Shown here in pieces: positions 16,814-26,254 of a stretch of 64,000 bases of DNA. Both the position numbers and the translations under genes were made by a program. Below the pieces are notes generated by a model. That model was not told the DNA's origin. It ran no database searches and was given only the letters and a program-made list of their open reading frames with translations. How positions within the stretch are numbered: position 1 is the first letter of the stretch; the number at the start of each line of letters is the position of its first letter. Source of the stretch: Stenotrophomonas sp. 57 (GTDB lineage Bacteria > Pseudomonadota > Gammaproteobacteria > Xanthomonadales > Xanthomonadaceae); NCBI RefSeq assembly GCF_030291075.1, contig NZ_CP127407.1, forward strand, positions 248,001-312,000, given 5' to 3'.

Positions 16814-18688
16814 GTGGCAGACAAGTACTGCGATCTGGTCATGAAAGGCGGCATCACCAGCGGCATCGTGTACCCCAATGCGGTACTGGCGCTGGCGCGC
16901 GAGTATCGGTTCAAGAGCATCGGCGGCACTTCGGCCGGCGCCATCGCTGCGGCGGTGGCGGCTGCGGCAGCGTGTGGTGATCGCCGCCAGCAGGCCGGCG
17001 AACATCTGCCTGGCGATGCCGGCTATGGTGGGTTGTCGGCGGTATCGGCGCAGCTGTCGCGGCGCGGCTTCATCTACAGCCTGTTCCAGCCCGCACGCGG
17101 CGCACGCGCGGCCTATCGGCTGCTGGTGGTGCTGACCGGCAATGCCAGCCTGCCGCACAAATTGCTGTGCCTGGCCGTTGCCGTGTTCGAGATCGCGCCG
17201 CTGGAAGTGCTGGTGTCGCTGGCGCTGCTGCTGGGCCTCGGCTGGTGGGGCGGTGGTTGGAGCGGCGTGGCCGCCACGCTGCTGCCGTCGCTGCTGTGTG
17301 CGTATGGTGCGGGTGTGGCCGGTGCCGCGCTGCGTGTGGCACGCGTGGCGAGACGCAATCTGCTGGGCCTGTGCAGTGGACTCGGCCGCGATGCACGCAC
17401 GCCGGCACTGACCGAGTGGCTGCACGAATGCCTGCAGCAATTGTCCGGCAAGCCGCTGGATGCACCGCTCACTTTCGCCGACCTGCACGACGCGCCGCGC
17501 TATGCCGGCGAGCCGGACAGCCCGCATGCGATCAGCCTGCAGATGATCACCACCTGCGTGTCGCACAACGAGCCGCGTACGCTGCCGCTGGGCGGCGCGC
17601 AGTTCTGGTTCCTGCGCGAGGAATTCGAGCAGCTGTTCCCGGCCAGCGTGGTGCAGTGGCTGGTGACACAGGCCGGGCCGCCGCTGGAGGTGGAAGGGCG
17701 GCAGTACTACCACCTGCCGCCGGGCCCGCAGCTGCCGGTGCTGGTGGCCACACGCATGAGCCTGAGCTTCCCGCTGCTGATCAGCGCGGTGCCACTGCAC
17801 GAGCCCTCGCGCCGCGAGCGCCGCTGCGAACCCACCGCACCTGCGGCCGACCCCGAGCACAACGTGGCCGACAGCATGGAAGGGCTGACCAGCGCCGGGC
17901 AGACCTGCGGCCCGGTAATCACCGCGTTCCGCATCTGCTGGTTCTCCGATGGAGGCATCAGCAGCAACTTCCCTATTCATCTGTTCGACGCCGCCCTGCC
18001 ACGCTGGCCGACCTTCGCCATCAATCTGGTCTACCCGCAGCACGCCGAAGCGGTGAGCCAAGGCAGCGGTGGCCGCCAGTCGCTGGAACACGCGGTGTTC
18101 CTGCCCACGGAGAACCGCCACGGCTGGCAGCGCACCTACCAGTCGATCGCCACACCGCTGGCAGCCGCCGAGCTGGGGCGCTTCCTGTTCGCGGTGGTGG
18201 CGACCATGCAGAACTGGCGCGATCTGCTGCAGGCACGCGCGCCGGGCTACCGCGACCGCATCGTGCACGTCAGCCTGCAGGGCGACGAAGGTGGCATGAA
18301 CCTGGACATGCCACAGGAGGTGCTCACCCGCATCGCTGACAAGGGCAGCCTGGCTGGTGCGCGCTTCTGTTCGTTCTCGTTCGAGAACCACTACTGGATC
18401 CGCTGGCGCAACCTGGCGTCGGCCTATCAGCGTTACACGCTGGAGGTATCGCGCACCGATGACCCGGCGCAGCAGGTGCTGGCCTATCGTGCGGCGTACT
18501 CGATGGTTGCCCGCGGTGAACCGTCTCCGCCCTCGTACAAGCTGGGCTCGGAAGACAAGCGGCTGGCCTCGCAGCAGCTATGGGGCTTGATGGTCGAACA
18601 GGGTCGCAGCTGGGAGGACCTCGGCCCCGACCTCACCGACGGCGCACCGCGCCCGCTGCCGCAGATGAAGGTCACGCCGATCTACTGA
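16814..18688 (+). CDS. Patatin-like phospholipase with hydrophobic insert
   Basis: 624 residues. I chose the GTG at 16814 (VADKYCDLVMKGG) because GGGGCAGGG precedes it and the oxyanion loop follows at once; the open frame extends far upstream without coding support. GGITSGIVYPNA is the Gly-rich oxyanion loop, Ser40 in GGTSAGA is the nucleophile, and Asp379 in FSDGGISSNFP completes the Ser-Asp dyad. Between them, about residues 120-180, is a strongly hydrophobic stretch of one or two membrane segments, so it may be inner-membrane bound. Divergent from the FAD oxidoreductase. Confidence 0.8.
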   Translation: MADKYCDLVMKGGITSGIVYPNAVLALAREYRFKSIGGTSAGAIAAAVAAAAACGDRRQQAGEHLPGDAGYGGLSAVSAQLSRRGFIYSLFQPARGARAAYRLLVVLTGNASLPHKLLCLAVAVFEIAPLEVLVSLALLLGLGWWGGGWSGVAATLLPSLLCAYGAGVAGAALRVARVARRNLLGLCSGLGRDARTPALTEWLHECLQQLSGKPLDAPLTFADLHDAPRYAGEPDSPHAISLQMITTCVSHNEPRTLPLGGAQFWFLREEFEQLFPASVVQWLVTQAGPPLEVEGRQYYHLPPGPQLPVLVATRMSLSFPLLISAVPLHEPSRRERRCEPTAPAADPEHNVADSMEGLTSAGQTCGPVITAFRICWFSDGGISSNFPIHLFDAALPRWPTFAINLVYPQHAEAVSQGSGGRQSLEHAVFLPTENRHGWQRTYQSIATPLAAAELGRFLFAVVATMQNWRDLLQARAPGYRDRIVHVSLQGDEGGMNLDMPQEVLTRIADKGSLAGARFCSFSFENHYWIRWRNLASAYQRYTLEVSRTDDPAQQVLAYRAAYSMVARGEPSPPSYKLGSEDKRLASQQLWGLMVEQGRSWEDLGPDLTDGAPRPLPQMKVTPIY

Positions 18689-18691
18689 CCG

Positions 18692-18750
18692 GGTAGCAGA
18701 TCCACGCGTGGCGTGGATCAAGCGTGTCGACCAAGGTCGACACCTACCCA
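18692..18750. repeat. SMAG-like units with GATCCACGC and TGTCGACC stems
   Basis: A forward unit GTAGCAGATCCACGCGTGGCGTGGAT is followed at once by a reverse unit GTGTCGACCAAGGTCGACACCTAC. Both have the GTAG/CTAC end and a short hairpin, but the stems differ from the common GCCGAGC type. They follow the phospholipase stop. Confidence 0.75.
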
Positions 18751-18780
18751 CAGCAGCAAAGGATGCCGTGTTGACAGCTC

Positions 18781-18968
18781 GCGGAGATCTGTCGAAGGCG
18801 GGGTGGGTCCGGTGGCGGGGGTGTCCGCGGCATGGATGCCGCGGCCAAGCCCCAAGGACGGGTCTACGGCGTCCCCCGCTACCGGACCCACCCCGCCATC
18901 CCACAGAAAGCCCGCTGTTGCTTTTGCTGTTGCCTTGGATTGAAGCAGGTGCAGGGCGCAGCCCTGCC
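18781..18968 (-). repeat. Long inverted intergenic element (copy B)
   Basis: This is the reverse-orientation partner of the element at 14918. It shares AGATCTGTCGAAGGCGGGG, GGGTCCGGT, a second arm ACCGGACCCACCCCGCC near 18881-18898, and the terminal GCAGGGCGCAGCCCTGCC. The two long arms flank GTGTCCGCGGCATGGATGCC, which is itself palindromic. The middle differs from copy A, as expected for stem-conserved, loop-variable elements. Confidence 0.75.
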
Positions 18969-18976
18969 GCCCCCCC

Positions 18977-20344
18977 CTACCTCCCCGGCAACTGCGCGAA
19001 CGCGCGCTGCATGCAGTCCTCGCGCGGGCACACCCGGCAGCCCGGCCCGATCGACACCGAATTGCCCGGGCTCTGCACGTCCAACCCCAGCGAATACACC
19101 AGCCGCTCGGCATGCTGCAGGTCGCAGCCCAGCGCCACCGCGAAGGTCTTGCGCGGCTGGCCATGCCCGACCGGGCCGCTGCTGACCTGCCGTGCCAGCC
19201 AGAAATGGCGGCGGCCATCGGGCATGCGCGCAGTCTGGGTGAGGATGCGTCCGGGCTGGTTGAATGCCTCATAGACGATCCACAGCGGGCATGAGCCACC
19301 CACCTGCGAGAAGTGGAAGTCGGTGGCCGAATGGCGCTTGGACACATTGCCCGCGCGGTCCACGCGGATGAAGAAGAACGGCAGCCCGGGCGCGCTGCGC
19401 CGTGCCAGCGTGCTCAGCCGGTGGCAGACCGCCTCGAAGCCGACGCCGAACTGGTGCGCCAGCAGTTCGATGTCGTAGCTGCTGGCCTCGGCCGCACGCA
19501 GGAAGCGCATGTACGGCATCACCAGGGCACCAGCGAAATAGTTCGACAGACCGATGCGGGCCTGAGCGATGCGTGCGTCATCGGTGAAGCCAGCACGTGC
19601 CACCACCGCATCGATCTGCGGCAGGTAGCCGTGCAGGGCCAGTTCGGCGGCCATCTGGAATGCCTGCTGGCCCGGCTCCAGGTAGTCCGGCAGCCACAGC
19701 CGCCGTGCAGCGGCATCGTACTGGCGTTTCTCGCGCCCGGCCTGCAGCGCGGCCACTTCCACCAGTACGCCGTGGCGGTCGGCCAGCAGCTGGCGCAGCC
19801 GCGGCGCCACGTGGCCGGGCGACAGCCCCCACTCGGCGAACAGGCGTTCGGCCAGCTCATCCAGCTCGGGGATGTGGTTGTGCATGCGGTTGAAGAACTC
19901 ACGCACCTGGTCACCGGCGGGCAGGATGCTGCCGGCGCCGGGTTCACCCAGCTGGAACTCCAGGGCGGCGGCATGCTCACGCAGCGCCAGGTGGCGGCGG
20001 TGCAGATCCAGCAGGGCGCGGCTGACCTGCGGCAGATTGCCGGCCAGCGCCCGCAGCTCGGTGGCACTGACATCGGCCAGACCCAGGTCGCGCAAGGTCT
20101 CGCCCAGCGACTCCTGCAACGCAGCGGGCTCATCTTCGTCGAACAGGGCGGAAACATCGCCCAGTACCTCGCCCAGCTTCTTCTGCACGGCCGGGGTGAG
20201 TGGGCGCTTGTTGCGCTCGATCTGGTTCAGGTAACTAGCCGACAGGCCCAAGGCGCGGGCCAGGTCCACCTGGCTGTAGCCGCGCTGCTCGCGCAGCCGG
20301 AGCAGGCGCAGGCCAAGTTGTCGCTGGGGGGCTGAATAATTCAC
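18977..20344 (-). CDS. XRE / short-chain fatty acyl transcriptional regulator (RamB/ScfR-like)
   Basis: 455 residues, GTG start at 20344. Residues 8-65 are an XRE helix-turn-helix (GYSQVDLARALGLSASYLNQIERNK). The middle (about 160-290) resembles the IrrE/ImmA-like domain but without a clear HExxH. The end carries the DUF2083 region with CRVCPREDCMQRA, a conserved three-Cys motif. Members regulate propionate, glyoxylate or acyl-CoA catabolism and probably sense acyl-CoA. It is divergent from the valine operon, its likely target. Confidence 0.88.
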   Translation of the reverse strand: MNYSAPQRQLGLRLLRLREQRGYSQVDLARALGLSASYLNQIERNKRPLTPAVQKKLGEVLGDVSALFDEDEPAALQESLGETLRDLGLADVSATELRALAGNLPQVSRALLDLHRRHLALREHAAALEFQLGEPGAGSILPAGDQVREFFNRMHNHIPELDELAERLFAEWGLSPGHVAPRLRQLLADRHGVLVEVAALQAGREKRQYDAAARRLWLPDYLEPGQQAFQMAAELALHGYLPQIDAVVARAGFTDDARIAQARIGLSNYFAGALVMPYMRFLRAAEASSYDIELLAHQFGVGFEAVCHRLSTLARRSAPGLPFFFIRVDRAGNVSKRHSATDFHFSQVGGSCPLWIVYEAFNQPGRILTQTARMPDGRRHFWLARQVSSGPVGHGQPRKTFAVALGCDLQHAERLVYSLGLDVQSPGNSVSIGPGCRVCPREDCMQRAFAQLPGR

Positions 20345-20425
20345 AGAATTAACATGAATCGTCTGTCGTGTTGGCCAGATTAAGCGGATTCAGCCCGGAA
20401 ATCGAGGTGGGTGCTGTGAATAATG
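20335..20425. promoter_or_regulatory. Divergent promoter region with inverted half-sites
   Basis: The 114-base region between the regulator and mmsA contains AATAATTCACAG (20335-20346) and CTGTGAATAATG (20414-20425), which are inverted copies matching at 10 of 12 positions. The left copy includes the regulator's own GTG start codon. They could be binding sites for the XRE regulator and would explain joint control of both directions. This is inference from symmetry and position. Confidence 0.35.
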
Positions 20426-20458
20426 CCAAGCATCTTTCGAGCCCGTGGGATTGTCGTC

Positions 20459-21964
20459 ATGACTGTTGCAGCGCCCCGTATCCGCATGCTGATCGATGGC
20501 CAGTTCATCGAATCGGCCACCTCCCACTGGCAGGACGTGATCAATCCGGCCACCCAGGACGTGCTGGCCCAGGTGCCGTTCGCCACCACCGGCGAAGTGG
20601 ATGCCGCCGTCGCTGCCGCCAAGGAAGCCTTCAAGACCTGGCGCAAGACCCCGATCGGCACCCGCGCGCGCATCTTCCTGAAGTACCAGCAGCTGATCCG
20701 CGAGAACATGAGCGAGCTGGCCCACATCCTCACCGCCGAACAGGGCAAGACCCTGCCCGACGCCGAAGGCGATGTGTTCCGCGGCCTGGAAGTGGTCGAG
20801 CACGCCGCCGCCATCGGCAACCTGCAGCTGGGCGAGCTGGCCAACAACGTGGCCAATGGCGTCGATACCTACACCATCATGCAGCCGCTGGGCGTGTGCG
20901 CCGGCATCACCCCGTTCAACTTCCCGGCGATGATTCCGCTGTGGATGTTCCCGATGGCCATCGCCACCGGCAACACTTTCATCCTCAAGCCGTCCGAGCA
21001 GGACCCGATGGTGACCATGCGCCTGGTCGAGCTGGCGCTGGAAGCCGGCATTCCGAAGGGCGTGCTGAACGTCGTCCACGGTGGCGAGGAAGTGGTCAAC
21101 GCGATCTGCGACCACCCGGACATCAAGGCCGTGTCGTTCGTCGGTTCCACCCGCGTCGGCACCCACGTCTACAACCGCGCCTCGCTGGCCGGCAAGCGCG
21201 TGCAGTGCATGATGGGCGCCAAGAACCACGCCGTGGTGCTGCCGGACGCCAACAAGGAACAGACCCTCAATGCGATGGTCGGCGCCGCCTTCGGTGCGGC
21301 CGGCCAGCGCTGCATGGCGGCCTCCACCCTGGTGCTGGTCGGTGAAGCGCGCAACTGGGTGCAGGACCTGGTGACCAAGGCCAAGACCCTGAAGGTCAGC
21401 GGCGGCACCGTGTCCGGCACCGACGTCGGCCCGGTCATTTCCTGCAGCGCCCGCGAGCGCGTCGAAGGCCTGATCGCCTCGGGCGTGGAGCAGGGCGCCC
21501 AGCTGGTGCTCGATGGCCGCAACCCGCAGGTCGATGGCTTCGAGAAGGGCAACTTCGTCGGCCCGACCATCTTTGCCGGTGTCACCACCGACATGCGCAT
21601 CTACCAGGAAGAAATCTTCGGGCCGGTGCTGGTCATCCTCGAAGCGGAAACACTGGAAGACGCCATCGCGATGGTCAACAGCAACCCGAACGGCAACGGC
21701 ACCGCACTGTTCACCCAGTCCGGCGCGGCCGCGCGCAAGTTCCAGGAAGACATCGACGTCGGCCAGGTCGGCATCAACGTGCCGATCCCGGTGCCGGTGC
21801 CGCTGTTCTCGTTCACCGGTTCGCGCGCGTCCAAGCTGGGTGACCTGGGCCCGTACGGCAAGCAGGTGGTGCTGTTCTACACCCAGACCAAGACGGTCAC
21901 CGCACGCTGGTTCGATGATGAAACGCTGAGCCACGGCGTCAACACCACGATCAGCCTGAAGTAA
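20459..21964 (+). CDS. mmsA: CoA-acylating methylmalonate-semialdehyde dehydrogenase
   Basis: 501 residues from ATG 20459 (GTGGGA upstream); an ATG at 20423 would add 12 residues. Aldehyde dehydrogenase fold with [26 protein letters not shown] for NAD binding, and the catalytic Cys285 in [11 protein letters not shown]. The pattern and the neighbours fit MmsA, which turns (S)-methylmalonate semialdehyde into propionyl-CoA with NAD and CoA. It is the first gene of the valine operon although its reaction is the last step. Confidence 0.94.
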   Translation: MTVAAPRIRMLIDGQFIESATSHWQDVINPATQDVLAQVPFATTGEVDAAVAAAKEAFKTWRKTPIGTRARIFLKYQQLIRENMSELAHILTAEQGKTLPDAEGDVFRGLEVVEHAAAIGNLQLGELANNVANGVDTYTIMQPLGVCAGITPFNFPAMIPLWMFPMAIATGNTFILKPSEQDPMVTMRLVELALEAGIPKGVLNVVHGGEEVVNAICDHPDIKAVSFVGSTRVGTHVYNRASLAGKRVQCMMGAKNHAVVLPDANKEQTLNAMVGAAFGAAGQRCMAASTLVLVGEARNWVQDLVTKAKTLKVSGGTVSGTDVGPVISCSARERVEGLIASGVEQGAQLVLDGRNPQVDGFEKGNFVGPTIFAGVTTDMRIYQEEIFGPVLVILEAETLEDAIAMVNSNPNGNGTALFTQSGAAARKFQEDIDVGQVGINVPIPVPVPLFSFTGSRASKLGDLGPYGKQVVLFYTQTKTVTARWFDDETLSHGVNTTISLK

Positions 21965-21978
21965 CGGCAGGAGCAGCC

Positions 21979-23145
21979 ATGAGCCACTCGATGACGACGG
22001 AACTGGAAGAAGCGCAGCAGGCGTACCGCGAGGCTGCGCGCGACTTCGCACAGGCTGAACTGGCGCCGCACGCCGCGCGATGGGATGCGGAGGGCATCTT
22101 TCCGCGCGAGGCGATCGCCAAGGCTGGTGAACTGGGCTTCTGCGGTCTGTACATGGACCCGGAAGTGGGCGGCAGCGGCCTGAGCCGACTGGACGCCGCC
22201 GTCGTCATCGAGGAGCTCGCCAACGTCGATCCGTCGACTGCGGCGTATATCAGCATCCACAACATGGCCTCGTGGATGGTGTCCACGTGGGGCCAGACCG
22301 AACTGCGCGATGCGTGGGGCACTGATCTGTCCTCGGGCAGCAAGCTGGCCTCGTACTGCCTGACCGAGCCGGGCGCCGGTTCCGATGCGGCCTCGCTGAA
22401 GACGACCGCCGTGCGCGACGGTGACTTCTATGTACTGAACGGCTCCAAGGCCTTCATTTCCGGCGCCGGTGCCACCGAGCTGCTGGTAGTGATGGCGCGT
22501 ACCGGCGGTGCCGGTGCCGGCGGCGTCAGCGCCATTGCCGTGCCGTCGGACCTGCCTGGCATCAGCTTCGGCCGCAAGGAAGAGAAGATGGGCTGGAACA
22601 GCCAGCCCACCCGGGGCATCACCTTCGAAAACGTCCGCGTGCCGGTCAGCCACCTTCTGGGAGAGGAAGGCGGTGGCTTCAAGCTGGCGATGAAGGGGCT
22701 GGATGGTGGCCGCATCAACATCGCCGCCTGCTCGCTGGGTGCTGCGCAGGGCGCACTGGATGCCGCGCGCCGCTACATGGGCGAGCGCCGCCAGTTCGGC
22801 AAGGCGCTGGCCGAGTTCCAGGCACTGCAGTTCAAGCTGGCCGACATGGTCACGCAGCTGGTGGCCGCGCGGCAGATGGTACACACCGCCGCGCGCAAGC
22901 TCGATGCCGGTGCCAGCGACGCCAATGTGTGGTGCGCGATGGCCAAGCGTTTTGCCACCGATGCGGGTTTCAACGTCTGCAATGAAGCGCTGCAGATCCA
23001 CGGTGGCTACGGCTACATCCGCGAATACCCGATCGAGCGCCTGCTGCGTGACTGCCGCGTGCACCAGATCCTGGAAGGCACCAACGAGATCATGCGGGTG
23101 ATCGTTGCCCGTCACCTGCTCAACACCGAAGAGGAACTGCGATGA
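21979..23145 (+). CDS. Acyl-CoA dehydrogenase, probably isobutyryl-CoA dehydrogenase
   Basis: 388 residues, 14 bases after mmsA. Family motifs: CLTEPGAGSDAASLKT for FAD and substrate binding, GERRQFGKALAEFQALQFKLADM, and HGGYGYIREYPIERLLRD followed by the catalytic Glu in ILEGTNEIMR. The length and the operon context with mmsA, a hydratase, HIBYL-CoA hydrolase and mmsB point to isobutyryl-CoA as substrate, giving methacrylyl-CoA. Substrate choice is inferred from context. Confidence 0.9.
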   Translation: MSHSMTTELEEAQQAYREAARDFAQAELAPHAARWDAEGIFPREAIAKAGELGFCGLYMDPEVGGSGLSRLDAAVVIEELANVDPSTAAYISIHNMASWMVSTWGQTELRDAWGTDLSSGSKLASYCLTEPGAGSDAASLKTTAVRDGDFYVLNGSKAFISGAGATELLVVMARTGGAGAGGVSAIAVPSDLPGISFGRKEEKMGWNSQPTRGITFENVRVPVSHLLGEEGGGFKLAMKGLDGGRINIAACSLGAAQGALDAARRYMGERRQFGKALAEFQALQFKLADMVTQLVAARQMVHTAARKLDAGASDANVWCAMAKRFATDAGFNVCNEALQIHGGYGYIREYPIERLLRDCRVHQILEGTNEIMRVIVARHLLNTEEELR

Positions 23146-23939
23146 AGGATTGGCGTACCCAGGAGCACGTGGGCCTGAAGGTGGAGGCTGACGGCCACAC
23201 CGCCGTGGTCACCCTGAACAACCCGCCGGCGCACACCTGGACCGTGCACAGCCTGTCGGCGCTGCGCGACCTGGTCGGCGCGCTCAACGCAGACCGTGAC
23301 GTCTACGCACTGGTGATCACCGGTGACGGCGAGAAGTTCTTCTCCGCCGGTGCCGACCTCAACCAGTTCGCTTCAGGCGACAAGGCCGCCGCACGCGAGG
23401 CCGCGCGCCGCTTCGGCGAAGCCTTCGAAGCGCTGTCCGGGTTCCGTGGCGTGTCGATCGCCGCGATCAACGGCTACGCCATGGGCGGTGGCCTGGAATG
23501 CGCGCTGGCCTGTGACCTGCGCATCATCGAAGACCACGCCCAGGTGGCGCTGCCGGAGGCCACCGTCGGCCTGCTGCCGTGCGCCGGTGGCACCCAGAAC
23601 CTGCCGCGCCTGGTGGGCGAGGGCTGGGCCAAGCGCATGATCCTGCTGGGCGAGCGCATCAATGCCGAGACCGCACTGCGCATTGGCCTGGTCGAAGAAA
23701 AGGTCGGCAAGGGCGAAGCCAAGGCACTGGCGCTGGAATGGGCGAAGAAGGCCGGCAAGCAGAGCCCGACCAGCATCGCCGCCTGCAAGACCCTGGTGCA
23801 GGCCACCCGCACCGGCACCCACGCCTCGGCGCTGGTGGCCGAGCGCGAAGCCTTCGTCGACCTGTTCGACACCGCCGACCAGGTCGAGGGCGTGACCGCC
23901 TTCCTGGAAAAGCGCGCCGCGCAGTGGAAGAACGCATGA
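23142..23939 (+). CDS. Enoyl-CoA hydratase (methacrylyl-CoA hydration)
   Basis: 265 residues; its ATG overlaps the stop of the dehydrogenase (ATGA), so translation is coupled. Crotonase fold with the oxyanion-hole segments FFSAGADLNQFA and GYAMGGGLECALACD, and LPEATVGLLPCAGGTQNLPRL carrying the catalytic Glu region (the second glutamate position of classic hydratases reads Cys-Ala here). In this operon it would add water to methacrylyl-CoA, giving 3-hydroxyisobutyryl-CoA. Confidence 0.87.
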   Translation: MKDWRTQEHVGLKVEADGHTAVVTLNNPPAHTWTVHSLSALRDLVGALNADRDVYALVITGDGEKFFSAGADLNQFASGDKAAAREAARRFGEAFEALSGFRGVSIAAINGYAMGGGLECALACDLRIIEDHAQVALPEATVGLLPCAGGTQNLPRLVGEGWAKRMILLGERINAETALRIGLVEEKVGKGEAKALALEWAKKAGKQSPTSIAACKTLVQATRTGTHASALVAEREAFVDLFDTADQVEGVTAFLEKRAAQWKNA

Positions 23940-25111
23940 GCACCGACACCGCTGCCGACAACGCACCGGTGCTGTTCGAAGAGCGCGTGGCCGGCAACGG
24001 CGCGCGCATCGGCATCGCCACGCTCAACGCGCCGCGCACGCTCAATGGCTTCTCGCTGCCGATGGCGCACCTGCTGCTGAAGCAGCTGAATGACTGGGCC
24101 GATGACAACGGCATCGCCATGGTGGTGCTGCAGGGCGCCGGTGAAAAGGCGTTCTGCGCCGGCGGCGACCTGCACAGCCTGTACAAGGCCATGGTCGCCT
24201 TCCGCGAAGAAGGCCGCAGCGATATCCGCGAAAACGACTACGCCGCTGAGTTCTTCGACGTGGAGTACCGCGTCGATTACCTCATCCACACCTACGCCAA
24301 GCCGATCCTGTGCTGGGGCCACGGCATCGTGATGGGCGGCGGCATCGGCCTGATGTCCGGCGCCAGCCATCGTGTGGTCAGCGAGCGTTCCAAGCTGGCC
24401 TTCCCGGAAATCACCGTCGGCCTGTTCCCCGATGTCGGTGGCAGCTGGCTGCTGCCGCGCGTACCGGGAAAGGGCGGCCTGTTCCTTGCCCTGACCGGCG
24501 CACTGCTCAACCCGGGCGATGCCATCTACGCCGGCCTGGCCGACGTGCACGTGGCCGAAGAACGCCGCAGCGCGGTGTTCGATGCGCTGCTGCAGGTCGC
24601 CTGGTCCAGCGATGCCGCACACAACCACGAACGTCTCAGCCATCTGCTGCAGTCGCACGCCAGCGATGCAGCCACCGGACCGCTGCTGGCCCATGCTGCG
24701 CAGGTGGATGCGCTGTGCGAAGGCGATGACCTGCCCGCGATCATCAACCGCATCAGCGCGCTGCAGACCGACGATACCTGGCTGCAGGCGGCACAGAAGA
24801 CCCTTGCCGCCGGCGCGCCCGGCTCGGCACGTCTGGCGTTCGAGCTGCAGCGCCGCAGCGCTGGCCAGGATCTGGCCAGTGTCTATCGTCTGGAGTACAT
24901 CACTGCGCTGCACTGCGCCGCCCACGGCGATTTCGCCGAAGGCATCCGCGCGCTGCTGATCGACAAGGACCGCAACCCGCAGTGGAACCCGGCCCGCCTG
25001 GCCGAGGCCACCACTGCGTGGGCCGATACGTTCTTCGCTTCGCCCTGGGCCGATGCTGCGCATCCGCTGGCCGACCTGGGCACCCCCGTCGCTGAAAGGA
25101 GCCTGGCATGA
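23936..25111 (+). CDS. 3-hydroxyisobutyryl-CoA hydrolase
   Basis: 391 residues, ATGA overlap with the hydratase. A crotonase-fold protein longer than hydratases, with FCAGGDLHSLYKAMV, GHGIVMGGGIGLMSGASHRVV, and FPEITVGLFPDVGGSWLLPR, the signature of HIBYL-CoA hydrolases, in which the Glu and Asp of this last segment act in thioester cleavage. It releases free 3-hydroxyisobutyrate, the substrate of the next gene, mmsB. The extra C-terminal region of about 120 residues is normal for the family. Confidence 0.92.
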   Translation: MSTDTAADNAPVLFEERVAGNGARIGIATLNAPRTLNGFSLPMAHLLLKQLNDWADDNGIAMVVLQGAGEKAFCAGGDLHSLYKAMVAFREEGRSDIRENDYAAEFFDVEYRVDYLIHTYAKPILCWGHGIVMGGGIGLMSGASHRVVSERSKLAFPEITVGLFPDVGGSWLLPRVPGKGGLFLALTGALLNPGDAIYAGLADVHVAEERRSAVFDALLQVAWSSDAAHNHERLSHLLQSHASDAATGPLLAHAAQVDALCEGDDLPAIINRISALQTDDTWLQAAQKTLAAGAPGSARLAFELQRRSAGQDLASVYRLEYITALHCAAHGDFAEGIRALLIDKDRNPQWNPARLAEATTAWADTFFASPWADAAHPLADLGTPVAERSLA

Positions 25112-25998
25112 GCCGCATTGCATTCATTGGGTTGGGCAACATGGGTGGCCCGATGGCCGCCAATCTGGTCAAGAACGGCCACACCGTGCGCGTGTTCGAC
25201 CTGGTGCCGGCCGCGGTGCAGGCTGCCGTCGATGCCGGTGCCAGCGCTGCGTCGTCGGCACGCGACACCCTGGCCGACGCCGAAGTGGTGATCTCGATGC
25301 TGCCGGCCAGCCGCCACGTCGAAGGCGTGTACCTGGGCGACGACGGCATCCTCGCCGCGATTCCGGCCGGTGCACTGGTCATCGACTGCAGCACCATTGC
25401 CCCGGCCAGCGCGCGCAAGGTTTCTGAAGCCGCCGCCGCGCGCGGACTGCAGATGCTCGACGCACCGGTGTCCGGCGGTACCGCCGGTGCCCAGGCCGGT
25501 ACCCTGACCTTTATCGTCGGTGGCGAAGAGGACGCGCTGGAACGCGCGCGCCCGGTGCTGCAGGCGATGGGGAAGAACATCTTCCACGTCGGCGCCAGTG
25601 GTGCCGGCCAGGTTGCCAAGCTGTGCAACAACATGGCGCTGGGCGTGATCATGGCGGTGACTGGTGAAGCCATCGCGCTGGGCGTGGCGCACGGGCTGGA
25701 CCCGAAGGTGCTGTCGCAGATGATGGCGGTCAGCACCGGCCGCAGCTGGGCCACCGAGGTGTGCAACCCGTGGCCGGGCGTGCTGGAAAACGCGCCGGCG
25801 TCGCGCGGCTACAGCGGCGGCTTCGGCAGCGACCTGATGCTCAAGGACATGGGCCTGGCGGTGGAAGCGGCGATGAGTGTCGGCGCCTCGATCCCACTGG
25901 GCGAAGTGGCCCGCAACCTGTACTCGATGAACCACCAGGCCGGCCGCGGCAAGCTGGATTTCTCCAGCGTCGTGCAGCTCATCACGAGCGAGAAGTAA
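25108..25998 (+). CDS. mmsB: 3-hydroxyisobutyrate dehydrogenase
   Basis: 296 residues, ATGA overlap with the upstream gene. The N-terminus [22 protein letters not shown] is the NAD-binding and substrate signature of beta-hydroxyacid dehydrogenases; [22 protein letters not shown] is the second family motif and the catalytic Lys is in [10 protein letters not shown]. It oxidises 3-hydroxyisobutyrate to methylmalonate semialdehyde, which MmsA then uses, closing the pathway within the operon. A SMAG pair and a strong terminator follow. Confidence 0.95.
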   Translation: MSRIAFIGLGNMGGPMAANLVKNGHTVRVFDLVPAAVQAAVDAGASAASSARDTLADAEVVISMLPASRHVEGVYLGDDGILAAIPAGALVIDCSTIAPASARKVSEAAAARGLQMLDAPVSGGTAGAQAGTLTFIVGGEEDALERARPVLQAMGKNIFHVGASGAGQVAKLCNNMALGVIMAVTGEAIALGVAHGLDPKVLSQMMAVSTGRSWATEVCNPWPGVLENAPASRGYSGGFGSDLMLKDMGLAVEAAMSVGASIPLGEVARNLYSMNHQAGRGKLDFSSVVQLITSEK

Positions 25999-26008
25999 AG
26001 CTTGGATA

Positions 26009-26093
26009 TGTAGCGCCGAGCCCATGCTCGGCTGCTTTTCCGCCGGCTGTTCCAGCGCTGGACGGATCAGCCGAGCATGGGGTCGGCTCTACA
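26009..26093. repeat. SMAG pair after the valine operon
   Basis: Forward unit GTAGCGCCGAGCCCATGCTCGGC and reverse unit GCCGAGCATGGGGTCGGCTCTAC with about 45 bases between them. It begins 11 bases after the mmsB stop. Confidence 0.88.
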
Positions 26094-26139
26094 GAAGCGA
26101 ATGCGTCCCCGGCGCGCGCCGGGGCCCACCCGAGGTGGG

Positions 26140-26182
26140 ATGGGCGGATGCCCGGTTTCGGCCGGCATCCGCCCATTTTTTT
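26140..26182 (+). terminator. Terminator of the valine catabolic operon
   Basis: A 13-base stem ATGGGCGGATGCC (26140-26152) pairs with GGCATCCGCCCAT (26163-26175), with a CGG/CCG-type inner pairing and a run of T's to 26182. It is the strongest plus-strand terminator in the window. Confidence 0.9.
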
Positions 26183-26186
26183 GCCC

Positions 26187-26248
26187 GGGGTCGGATCCCG
26201 CACAGTGGGGTCAGAGCCCTTTGCCGTTGGCAAAGGGATCCGACCCCT
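26187..26248. repeat. GGGGTC...GACCCC palindrome, expanded copy
   Basis: GGGGTCGGATCCCGC is followed by a second start GTGGGGTCAGAGCCCTTTGC and the closing GCAAAGGGATCCGACCCC. It looks like one complete element with an extra half unit in front, and it lies 6 bases from the stop of ohr on the minus strand. Confidence 0.8.
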
Positions 26249-26254
26249 GCCGCA

